Assembly (NCBI GenBank): GCA_004000155.1 | Contig: RCSS01000483.1 | Location: 1-59,712 of the forward strand | Reading direction: 5' to 3' | DNA: 59,712 nucleotides | Source of the DNA: Tubulinosema ratisbonensis | Lineage: Eukaryota > Microsporidia > Tubulinosematidae | In this document: positions 10,480 to 20,500 of the stretch, piece by piece | Layout of the letters: every line of letters starts with the position of its first letter | Numbering within the stretch: the first letter of the stretch is position 1 | Notes under the pieces: generated by a model | What the model was told of the DNA's origin: nothing | Seen by the model: the letters and a program-made list of their open reading frames with translations, nothing else | Databases searched by the model: none | Translations under genes and position numbers: made by a program

Positions 10480-11075
10480 ATGCCAAAAATTTATTAAAAA
10501 TTTTAGCAGAAAACACATTTGTTATATGAACATTTAAAAAATAAAAAATCAAATAGCACAGCTATCATAAATTGGAACGAAAATAGCTTAAAGCAATTTA
10601 GAAATATTAAAAATGAAAGTCAAAAAGAAATGATCAAAATACAGCTAGTTTTAAGAAAAGAATTTATATTAACTACTGGTGCCTCTAATATTGCAATCGA
10701 AGCAGTACTATCTCAGAAAAATGACGAAGGTAAGGAAGTAGTTATTTCTTGCTAAGCAAATGTTTAAGCAATTGTCAAAAAAATTATAGCATTGCCGATA
10801 AGGATTTATTAGCTATTAAAAAGTCCACAGAGCATTTTAAACAATATTTATTAGGCAAACAATTCCTGCTTATAACAGACCATAACGCACTAAATTAAAT
10901 AAAAGAATCTAAAAATTTGAATGAAAAAATATTTAGATGGTCACTTAAACCTCAAGACTATGAATTTAGAATAAAATACATACTAGGCGCAGATAATCAA
11001 GCCGACTGTTTAAGCGGAATCAACAATATTGATTCCATAAATAACATAATTAAAAAGAAAATTATAAATGATTAA
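10480..11075 (+). pseudogene. RNase H, broken and with an active-site change
   Basis: Tether and RNase H of the gypsy pol. The start of the domain reads FILTTGASNIAIEAVLSQ, where the family has T-D-A-S: the catalytic Asp is Gly (GGT at 10678-10680). After a frameshift near 10755 come DKDLLAIKKS, ITDHNAL with Asp at 10878-10880, and GADNQADCLSG, matching the N-x-A-D-x-L-S-R end. TAA stops near 10896 and 11072 interrupt it. It is recognisable across nearly 200 codons but catalytically dead even apart from the frame breaks. Confidence 0.85.
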
Positions 11076-12086
11076 GAAGCAAAGCACGATATTTTAAAAC
11101 ATTATCATTTTACTTTAGGATATGGATCAAAATTAAATATGTATTACAACTTAAAAGGAAAGTACTCTTGGAAGGATTATACAATGACATAAAATATTAC
11201 ATAAAGAAGTGTGATATATATTTAAAGTCTGGATATGAACAAATTAATACTAAAAACAAGATAATTAATACCTCACAAAGAAATGAAATGTGGCAAGTAG
11301 ATCTCATAAGATATCTATACAAAACGAGGAACAATAATAAATATATACTTGTGCAATAGACCATTATACAAAGTGGCGTGAGGTAATCGCAATCAAAGAA
11401 AAGAATTCTAAAAGGAAAAGTGATGCACTTTACAAGATTGTTTACGAAAAACATGGAATACCTGAATTTATTGTCTTCGACAACGGATTGGAATTCTCAA
11501 ACAAAGAAGTTAGATCGCTTGAAAAGGATTCTAATTGTGAATGGCCATTTAATTCTTTAGGAAATCATTTTTCGGTCGGGGCAGTCGAAAGAGCAAACCA
11601 AACACTGCTTAATAAAATAAAAAAATTATGTGACTTTGGCAAAAGCGAATAGGATTCAGTCCTGGACGATGCTGTTTCTGCTTATAATTACTCTTATAAT
11701 AGAAGCATATCAATGTCTCCTTTTGTACTTAATAAGCTACATTTACCAATACTTCCTATTGATTGTAAACATGGATTAGCTCCAAATATGCTATCTAGGG
11801 ATGAAATAGTGAAAAAAAGAGACAAATATTTTGCAATTTATGCAAAAAAACATATTGAAAGAAGAAAGAAGCAATTTTTTAATAATTTAAAATCATCGAT
11901 AAAGTTCTAGTATACAGAAGACAGATGGAAAAGAAATTAAAAAACAATTGGATTCCGGGATATGTTATTAAACAAAAAGTTAATGATGATTCTTATCTTG
12001 CTGAGAGTATTAATTCAAAATTAAGGGTCAGCAAAAAACACTTAAAACTTAATACAACAAAACTAAGCGAAGGGGTATCGATGTAG
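11076..12086 (+). pseudogene. Integrase, broken, ending inside the 3' LTR
   Basis: The order is an HHCC zinc domain, an rve core and a C-terminal region. The zinc pair reads C-D-I-Y (11210-11221), so the second Cys is Tyr. The catalytic triad is intact: WQVDLI (Asp 11300-11302), FDNGLEF (Asp 11479-11481) and GAVERANQTL (Glu 11587-11589). Exactly 35 residues lie between the second Asp and the Glu. One frameshift near 11355 (after YILV), a TAG at 11650-11652 and another frame change near 11908 interrupt it. The last frame runs through WIPGYVI and LRVSKKHLKL to TAG 12084-12086, nine bases into the 3' LTR. Confidence 0.88.
12069..12075 (+). other. Polypurine tract
   Basis: gaagggg sits immediately before the 3' LTR, where plus-strand DNA synthesis is primed. 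It is also within the end of the integrase frame. Confidence 0.75.
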
Positions 12087-12157
12087 TATTTATAATTATT
12101 ATTTTATACCCTTAATTTTTATGGAGTTAAATAAAGAAGATACTTTTAAACTCAATA
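12076..12157 (+). repeat. 3' LTR (82 bp)
   Basis: Differs from the 5' LTR at four positions (second base G to A, tenth base T to A, an A/T change near the middle, and G to A four bases from the end). It contains the pol stop codon at LTR positions 9-11 and is followed by the TAAAT duplication. Confidence 0.92.
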
Positions 12158-12162
12158 TAAAT

Positions 12163-12630
12163 AATATATCTGTTTGCAGTCATTTTTGCCATTTTATAAT
12201 TAGTTAAATGAATTATTAAAAAAAATAAATATTACTTTTTTTTTCTAAATTGGACTAAATGAATTAATTCATTTGTAAGTTTATAAATAATATTTTTTCA
12301 TTTTAAACAAAAATTTACACCTCAGTTTACACAATCTGAAAATTTGCCACCTAAAAATTTAATACAATTTAAATTAAGTTATCTAAATGTTGAGGAGAAA
12401 ATAATAATAAGTTATTCATTCCTAAAAAAATATTAATTATATAACTAAAACTATAAAATCAAAAAGAAACTAAAAAATTTTTAAAATCTCAATATGAATT
12501 TAATCTTTATTAGATTTGGTATTTATTTAAATAAGTTTATTTTTTATATAAAAAAGGATAAGAACTCAGTAAATAATCTTAACTTTTAGTTTTTTGGTTT
12601 GTAATTTTTAAGTATTATTAAACGACCCTA
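12163..12630. other. AT-rich intergenic DNA, nothing recognised
   Basis: No open frame or repeat of note between the gypsy 3' LTR and the next Merlin relic. Confidence 0.55.
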
Positions 12631-12639
12631 TGGCTACTA

Positions 12640-13200
12640 TGTTAATGCCAGTTAAATATTACAGAATTTATATTTTCTAAAAACTTATCAGATTAGCACG
12701 TTTTAATTTAAAAATTGTAATAATATTTATGCTCGTCAGTCCAAACAATCGAAGTCGATTTCTTATTCTTTGATTGCAATTATTGATACGAGGGGTTTCC
12801 TTTTCTTAAATAATTTCTGCAAAAGCTCTTTCGATTTCATCATTGTATATTTAAATACATAGATAATCAGCGCATTTTTATAAAACGGATTTTATATGAC
12901 TTATATTTATAATACAACATAGTTTTATCAAACTGACAACTCAAACAAAGCATGTAAACTTATTATCAATGAAATCGGGAAGTTGCATTTTATTGCATAA
13001 TTTTCTTGTAATTTTATTTTTAACTTACATTTTTAGGCATATACGTATCTAACTGCTTGCATGAAAGCTCTTTTAAAATTAAAAAAAATAAGTTGAAATT
13101 CTAAATTAAAATTTTAAATAAGTGATTTTTTAAAAAAAATTATTATTTAGGTTGGGCATCTTTTTTGAATACATCTCTTCAAATAACCATTATTGCTTCT
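12640..13200 (-). pseudogene. Decayed Merlin transposase (copy B)
   Basis: Minus-strand reading from 13200 downwards gives NGYLKRCIQKRCPT (about 13190-13145), like the N-terminal C-P motif of the family. A FTC stretch near 12955 comes next, and then SIVWTDEHKYYYNF (about 12750-12707), a good match to the second catalytic Asp block (W-S/T-D-x-H/W-x-x-Y). Stops and frame changes separate them and the C-terminal third is not recognisable. Support rests on two motifs in the right order and about the right spacing, so the call is moderate. Confidence 0.45.
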
Positions 13201-13259
13201 ATTTAGCTTTTCGGTATAAAATATCTATCATGGGTATAACACCTTACCTCTCTTAAAAT

Positions 13260-14753
13260 TTTTATTTAGAAAGTAATCATTCTGTTTTATTAAGAAAAAT
13301 ATTGCATTTTCTATTTGATGTGTAGTCAAAAGCAGCTTAAAATAATTTAAAATTTCTCAAAATCTAATTTTTATTCTTTATTATTTTTATAATTTTTATT
13401 TTTATCAAGATTAGGCGGTAAAATTTTATACAGTGTGTTGTAAATTTCCTCGTTGATCCTAAAACTTGGCTCTATATAAAAAAAAATTATAAAATTACTG
13501 AGATATGTTATTCAAAAAAATTTCATTTTTTTGATACCCAAAGATTAGAAACCAATACGAAAATCTTTTGCCATAACTTTTTTATAAAATATAAATCCCT
13601 ACTTACAAGAATCATACAGTAAAATATGTTGTTACGTTATTATATTAGCACAAGATACTGTGAGTCTTTAGCCTTTAAACCCAACTTCGTGGACTTTAAA
13701 TTCCAATATAATCATTTTATCTTTTTTAGTAAAAAATAATTCTATACAACCATTATTATGAAATTACGGTAAATTCTGTTATACAAAATTTCAAAATATT
13801 ATAATCAGAATTTTTAATTTTTATTTCTATATATAACATTTTTTCAAATCTCTAAAAATATATTAAATCTGATTTGTGTCAATTTTTATTCATTTGTTTT
13901 TAAAAATATAAAATAATTTAAATAACTAGAAAAAAATTTACAATATCTTGGTTGAATATTTAAATTTTGTGTTTAAAACATCAAGCTTTTTAAAAAGGTA
14001 TAAATTTATATATATAATAATTTAAAATATGCGAAATAGTGTTAAAAAACTCTAAAATTTACAAAACCTTGTGGCAAAGTCTAAATATTTGGATTCTCTG
14101 TGTCCATAATTTAAAAAATTCAGATTTGCATAATTTTGTATTTTGAAAAATTAGAATTGTAAAATTTAGAATGATACATAATACGTAAATGTTAAATATA
14201 ATTTCTAACAATTCTGTATTTTTAGTTAAAAGAATAACTAAAATTATAATATCTACATATTCTTATAATGCTAATCAAAATCGATAACGTCGACTGTATT
14301 CTATTACCAAATTTAAATATATAATAGATTATATGATAAATCTGATTTATTATGTTTATTTAGATTTAGATCGTGTCTATTTATTTATAATTGCTTTAAT
14401 TTGTATTTTTGCAAATCTATATATAAATAAGTTTTTTGCATTTTGTTTTAGAATTAAAATCGGATTTTACAACTAATTAATTTGTATAAATCATTAAAAT
14501 TCCATATAATTTTATTTGCCACTTAAAAATCCGTAGTTTTGTTAAATAAAAGAATCAAATAACGGGTAAGGTTATATAAACATGAAATTAGCATTAATAC
14601 ATTCTGTTTTGTTTTTATTCGTATATAATTTACAAAATTCATTTTTTTAATGATTTTTAACGTAGTGTAACAAATAAGCTTTAAGCATTAGTTAAAAAAT
14701 TATTTTTATATAAAATTTTTAATTTATAAGTAAAAGAGTACACACGCAAAAAT
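13260..14753. other. AT-rich 3' flank of the KH gene
   Basis: No further gene or repeat is seen. The segment holds the presumed 3' end of the KH-domain gene, whose stop is at 14754-14756. Confidence 0.55.
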
Positions 14754-16532
14754 TTAATCTTCCAAGTCGTATTTTTGAAATAGCTCTTCAATGTTTTTAC
14801 CAAACAATTCGTTTTCTTTAGTAAATGACAGATCGTCAACATAAAAATCTTCTTGTACATTCTTCTTTGTTTCTTCTCGTGGCTGGATCCAATCGTCAAT
14901 TGTAACCAATTTCATATCATACCTATTCCAGGTTTTAATGAATACTTTATCACTTCCCGATATTTTTAATAATACATTTTCATTGTTCTCTAAAATCTTG
15001 TTCAACCCATAGCCTTTATAATCAGGTTCATAATATTGTATTGTATCATTACCATTAAATAAAACTATATAATCATTTAGAGTTTTATAGTTTTTGCATC
15101 TTAAACAATATAAATCCATGATCGGGATAATATTGGGTTCGTTTTTATCGCTGGTAGCTCCCAATATTTCATCCTTCATTTTTATTAAGCTGTTGGCATT
15201 ACGAAGCGGAGTTTTTATTATGACATTTCCTGTATATCCAAGGCTGATTCTTTCAGGTTCGTTCATAAATTTTATATAAACACTGTGCTTCTTCATATAT
15301 TTTTGTATATTTTTACCCCCATATCCAATAAGCTTCTTGTGTTCCTTTTCTTGCACAAAAAAGTTTATCTCCATCGGCTTTTCTTGATTTAACAGATAGA
15401 GTGTTTTTATTAACTTTTTTGATAATCCCGAGATTTCAAATTCTATCCATTCATCCTTTACGCTAGTCTTTATGCTTACGCCGGTTTCTTTTAAAATTTT
15501 CTGCAACTTACTTTGACCTTTTGGGTTTTTAAATATTTCTTCATAGTCTTTATTTGCACAAAAACTTATTTTAGATATTGATTTATCTAAACATAAAATC
15601 TCTATGATTTTTTCATAAGATCCTATAAGAATGTATTTGTTTTCAGTTTTAAATATAAATATATTATCTACTAATGGTGGTTCGAAAACAATTTCACAGT
15701 AAAATACATTAAAATATATATTACATATTTCTCTTAAACAAGATTTAAATTGAAGTTGGTTGTTGCCCATTAATATAACCTTTTTATTTTCACTAAAGGT
15801 TAATTTGCACTTGTTAAACGATAAAATATCATCAATTTCATTCCTAAAATAATATAAACAATATTTAAAAGATAAAAAATTAAAATGATATTCTTCTTTA
15901 TATATTTTGTCAGAATAGTCATTCAATAAATAAGATTGATTCTTGTATTTTTCTAATGAAAAGGATTCGATTGAGGATTCATTTTCATGCATTAAAACAA
16001 GTAATGCCTTTTTTGTGTTCACTAAATTATCATAAATTGGAAACAACCCGCTTTCATAGATGAAAGTGATGTTTCTTTTTTCTACTTCAATGTATTTTAT
16101 TTTTAAAAAGTCACAAATTATTTTATATACCTCTAATCTAGCAACATCTACCATCTCGCATCTTCCATATAAATGTACAAAAACACTATCACATATTTGT
16201 ATTGCTACAAGAACATCCTTTATATTAGTTTTTAAGGTTCTAAACAAATAGTTCTTAATATCATATAATATTACTGGAACTTCAACCATAACATGTTTAA
16301 AATCTAAAAAGAAATTTATGTCAGCAATTTTCTTTCCATGTAACTTAACTATTAATTTATTATTATTTAATTCCACTATTTCTATTCTTTCTAGGTTTGA
16401 CGTTACAGTTAACATGTCCTTAATTTCTGCTTTTAAACATCTTGGTAAAAATGTATTTGTATTTATGGAAAAGAAAATTTCAATTTTTGTTTCCAATTCA
16501 ATATTTTTGTCTACATTTTTAAACATTTTCAT
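14754..16532 (-). CDS. KH-domain RNA-binding protein (vigilin/Bicaudal-C-like), 592 aa
   Basis: An intact, intron-free gene. The clearest domain is a KH fold at about residues 385-460: HKKLIGYGGKNIQKYMKK carries the canonical GxxG loop (GYGG, residues 403-406), followed by VYIKFM. Just before it, NPKGQSKLQKILKETGVSIK (about 336-355) looks like a second KH unit with a degenerate loop. The segment from about 60 to 125 (VEVPVILYD...) also has KH-like spacing, suggesting tandem divergent KH repeats as in vigilin or Bicaudal-C proteins. KH domains bind single-stranded RNA, so a role in mRNA translation, stability or localisation is likely but inferred. C-L-R-C near residue 478 is a lone cysteine pair. 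The tail is acidic and no signal peptide or membrane segment is seen. I chose the ATG at 16532; the frame is open one codon further to a TTG. The stop is TAA. Confidence 0.9.
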   Translation of the reverse strand: MKMFKNVDKNIELETKIEIFFSINTNTFLPRCLKAEIKDMLTVTSNLERIEIVELNNNKLIVKLHGKKIADINFFLDFKHVMVEVPVILYDIKNYLFRTLKTNIKDVLVAIQICDSVFVHLYGRCEMVDVARLEVYKIICDFLKIKYIEVEKRNITFIYESGLFPIYDNLVNTKKALLVLMHENESSIESFSLEKYKNQSYLLNDYSDKIYKEEYHFNFLSFKYCLYYFRNEIDDILSFNKCKLTFSENKKVILMGNNQLQFKSCLREICNIYFNVFYCEIVFEPPLVDNIFIFKTENKYILIGSYEKIIEILCLDKSISKISFCANKDYEEIFKNPKGQSKLQKILKETGVSIKTSVKDEWIEFEISGLSKKLIKTLYLLNQEKPMEINFFVQEKEHKKLIGYGGKNIQKYMKKHSVYIKFMNEPERISLGYTGNVIIKTPLRNANSLIKMKDEILGATSDKNEPNIIPIMDLYCLRCKNYKTLNDYIVLFNGNDTIQYYEPDYKGYGLNKILENNENVLLKISGSDKVFIKTWNRYDMKLVTIDDWIQPREETKKNVQEDFYVDDLSFTKENELFGKNIEELFQKYDLED

Positions 16533-16963
16533 CAAGTAAAATATTTGTTTTTTACTTTTTTGTGAAACAAGATGTTATACTTCATTCTAACACTTGAATT
16601 GTTTCAAGATCTTTTGAGATTAATATTTGAACATATCATTTTTTTTTGTCAAATAGAATTCTAAAATCCTATAATATTTTATTATATATAGATATCGCAA
16701 TAAGAAAAACCTTTTTATTCGCATGCTGCAAATCACGAGAATTTTTAGTATTTATTTAAAATCTAGATATTTTTATGTGGTTTATATTTCTAGAATTTTA
16801 GATATTAAAAATTCAAAAAGAAATAAATTATAACAAATGTACAAATATTTTAAAAATATTTTTTATAGTTTCTAGAATAAATCTACCTTTTTTCTATATA
16901 AAATTTTATGTGATTTTATGTTAAAATAAAAAAGATAGNNTTTTTAAATCATACTTTTATTCT
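16533..16963. other. Spacer between two tandem minus-strand genes
   Basis: 431 bp that must include the promoter of the KH gene and the 3' end of the upstream gene. It is AT-rich, with no TATA or other motif I would defend. Two undetermined bases (N) at 16939-16940 mark a sequence ambiguity or a small assembly join. Confidence 0.6.
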
Positions 16964-17557
16964 TTAATTTCTTCCTTTTTCTAAATTTTCGACTTCAATA
17001 ACTTTAAAATCAATAAGATCTCTTGGTTTATTGTTTTTGTCATTTTTATCATTGTTCTCTAACTTCTTTTTTGAATTGAGACTGTTATTTAAGATTTCTT
17101 TATTATCTTTTAAAATAGTTAACATTTTTGTGAGAAGATTAGAAATCTCGTCGTTATTCTTCATAAATGTTTTTATATCATCGTTGTCTTTGTTTTTATT
17201 TGTTTCATCTTCTCCTTTCATCAAAACACTTGATAAAGGTGCGTGGTAAGAAGATTGACCAGTCATCAGTGCATCTTTTGAACTTAGGTCTTTTCTCTTC
17301 TCCTTTTCTTTTTCTAATGACCTTTGGAAATCTTTAAATTTTTTCCTTTTCAAGTCTTCAACTTTATCTTCTCTTTGTTTTTCTTTTTTTGCAAATATGT
17401 TATAACTTGGAACATTTTCATCGTTGTCTGACATAGATCGATTCATATAGTTATCATCATCAGTTGACAATAGTTTCTTTGAATCTACTCCTAATAGTTT
17501 ATCTTTTCTTTTATCCTTTTCTAAAGCATTTATTGATAAGATAAATATTGATAGCAT
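16964..17557 (-). CDS. Lysine-rich, possibly secreted protein, 197 aa
   Basis: Intact frame of unrecognised family. The first in-frame ATG is at 17557; the frame is open for 17 more codons upstream but only to a TTG, directly behind an ATG-TAA. From this ATG the protein starts MLSIFILSINALEKDKRKDK, a short hydrophobic run with small residues before a highly charged region. That resembles a minimal signal peptide with cleavage after SINA. The mature part is hydrophilic and rich in Lys, Asp, Glu and Asn, with a probable coiled coil at about residues 60-95 (KKEKQREDK...EKEKEKRKD) and a second helical stretch near 130-165 (LLTKMLTILKDNKEIL). It is tandem with the KH gene, 431 bp upstream of it. 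It could be a secreted or host-directed protein if the signal is real, or an intracellular coiled-coil protein otherwise. Confidence 0.7.
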   Translation of the reverse strand: MLSIFILSINALEKDKRKDKLLGVDSKKLLSTDDDNYMNRSMSDNDENVPSYNIFAKKEKQREDKVEDLKRKKFKDFQRSLEKEKEKRKDLSSKDALMTGQSSYHAPLSSVLMKGEDETNKNKDNDDIKTFMKNNDEISNLLTKMLTILKDNKEILNNSLNSKKKLENNDKNDKNNKPRDLIDFKVIEVENLEKGRN

Positions 17558-20500
17558 GTTTATGCTAGAATTTTGTTTATATATTTTTTTGGTTTCAAAA
17601 TTGTTCAATTACATTTTTTAACTTGAAACCTTGTCGAAAAGCATTTAAAACAAATATCAAATAATGTTATTGTTTATATTCAATTAAAAAAATAAAAAAT
17701 TTATTTTTTCAGATATGACGTTGTATCAGTATGTAATTTCTTTTATACAAATTTTATTTTGATTCAACGTATTAAAAATTAACATGGATATGTAATGTTT
17801 TTGATAGCACTAAATATATATATTTTTTAAATTTATTGCAAATAAATTTTTAAAATATCTAAAAAAATTTAACAATAACTTTTTAAAAACTCTTAAAGAA
17901 GTAATGAAGCCTGTAACTTTATTTGCCTTTTTTATTAAATATTTTTCAAAATAAAATATCAGTCATTTTACGATATTTAAAATAAAAAAAATAGCAAAAC
18001 GCAAATCTTCTTCAAAGATGTTAACAACCCTCATAACTAGGAATATTAAAAAATATTCATAACTAATAAATACAGTTTCAGAAACATTACGATGGTTATA
18101 TGAACTTCTTCAGAAAATATATTAATCTTATTATTCATTTCAATAAATATTTAGGTATAAAAATAAACTATTGCAATTTAGGTATAAAATACTAAAGATA
18201 AAAAACCACATTAATTAGCATATACATTACCTTTCGTATATCAAAAACTTTATAATACATTGTAAAATAGTTTAAAATTTTTTAAAATCGTACGGATATA
18301 ATTCAAAAATTGCAACAGAAAATATTTAAATTGATAAATCAAAATCAACTCCTAACTCTATCATTAAATAATAGACAAATACAGCATAGATCGTTAATGT
18401 AAATATTTGTACAAAATTTTTCAATCAAATCTACTTTTGCAGACGTAAATGTGTTTTCTAAAAGACGAAAATAACTACGTTTATATAATAAAAATTAAAT
18501 TAATATTAAAAGACTAAATATTTGGTTGATTTGATCATGTAAGTGGCAATATCTTATTATACAAGTGCGCAAGGCAGTATATTTCACTAAAATGAAAAAA
18601 TATTACAGTCTAGTTTTTTAATGAAAGTAAATAAAACAAAAAAACCTATAAAACAAATTAATCGTTGGTATATATGCAAAGTAAATTTTTAAAAAACTGT
18701 AGATAACTCATAAAATTTTCAACTTGTATAAAATTTGTATTAATAGCACTACTAAAAACTAGCTATAAAAAGCATTTTATTTGTTTTGCAAATTTTCTCG
18801 CACATTACTTCAATTTAATTAAACTGAAATGTGGATTTCATTTACATGTATTTATTTTATAAATTATAAAAAAATTAACCGAATATTACTAAAACGACCA
18901 TCTTTTTTTATGTCTTTTGCGTCTTTATAACATTTACAATAGAATTTTTAAAATCTTCTTTGCCTTAAATTATTTTTCCAGTTTTAAAATTAAGATTTCC
19001 ATTTAAATATGCAAGGTTTTGAGGTTTAAATGCTTTTGAAAACAAAACCTTTCAATATCTCAATACAAATGTCAAATTTGCAAAATTATATATATAAAAT
19101 TAATTCATAATGACTTTCCTTAAAATAATAATAAAACATCTTAGTTTAAATATTAATTTAGATGAGCAGTAGATTTGTTTGCTATTAGGGTTAAATATTT
19201 TCAAAAAAATAATGTAAATTTTCTAAAGTTGAAGTTACTAAGCTTTAACTTTGTTTTTTTCCTATAAATTAGATTTAAATTTATAATAAAATATATATTA
19301 AATGAAAGGTTTTTTTTATTTATGACTCGTTTTTTTAATTCATAATTAAAAACTTAATAAATTTTATAATTTATGTTTTTACTACGGTATTTTACTCATA
19401 ACTTACTTGTTTAATTTCTAACTATATTTCTCTTATATACAAGTATTACTTTCTAAATAATTAGAATGTTTTTTAGGTGGTAGTTATTTATTTTATAGTA
19501 TTTTTATGACAAACTAAAAAGCCATTAATTGACTTCTGCTTGTGATTTTTAGTAAAACAATCAAACATTCATGAGCATACTGAAATCTCTCTGTTAACTA
19601 ATGCTTTTGTATGTTCCATCTTATTTAAAAATGAACTGTTTTTCAATATAATCTTTTTTTAAAGAAATATAAAATTTAAATTTTTAATAATCACTTAGTA
19701 ATGCAAGAAATAAAAAATTTGAAAAAATAAAACTTATTCGTATAACAGTTTTTGTTTAATTCATACATGTCTAAGCTTAAATATATAACCTAAAACAGCA
19801 TTTTAGTTTTTAAAAAAACTACACAAGAATAAATTATATCTCGAATTTATATTATTTATTAAGACAAAAATTTTCTTTAGGAAGGCAACAAATCTTTAGT
19901 TATGTCCTGACCTGATGTTTTATTATCTGCAAATTAAGCTTATAAACTGCAAATCATATACTTTAATGGTCTGCTGTCTTCGGTTTTTTTAAAAAATATT
20001 TATTTATATAACATTTTTATAAATCAAATATTTTTACTGCTTTTAAAATTTTAGATTGAAATCTGAATGTAAAATCAATATGGAAAGATTGCTACTTCTG
20101 TTTAAGACAATAGATATAACTTTTCAAAAAATATTTTATTTGTGACCTAAAACATCCTTGATAGGGGTTGGATCTATTAAGAGGAATATTGATAATAATA
20201 CTGCCTCTAAATTAAAAAACACACATTATCTTTCAATTAAAGTTACTATATTAATCGTAATAAAAATTTTATATTTAAATGTTTATTATGTTATATTTTT
20301 AAACAGTTTTTAATCAAAAACTACCTAAATTATAATTTGCATTCAAAAATATAATCTGTATCATTGTTTAAAAATATTTTATTTTAAAAACCCCCATTTA
20401 AGCATATAATTTTTCTTTTTTTTTTATTATGAAGGACGTCTAGGTACTTTTATACATTTAAAATAAAACCATATATTTATATTTATCAATCCGGTTGTAA

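Larger units (their letters stand above)
8371..12162 (+). mobile_element. Compact Ty3/gypsy LTR retrotransposon, degenerate
   Basis: The element proper is 8376-12157 (3782 bp), flanked by the 5-bp target duplication TAAAT at 8371-8375 and 12158-12162. The order is 5' LTR (82 bp), primer-binding site, gag, protease, reverse transcriptase, RNase H, integrase, polypurine tract, 3' LTR (82 bp). Integrase after RNase H puts it in Ty3/gypsy rather than Ty1/copia. The LTRs differ at 4 of 82 positions, so insertion is fairly recent, yet the coding region has many stops and frameshifts. The intact duplication and both LTRs show it is a full-length insertion rather than a fragment. Confidence 0.93.
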
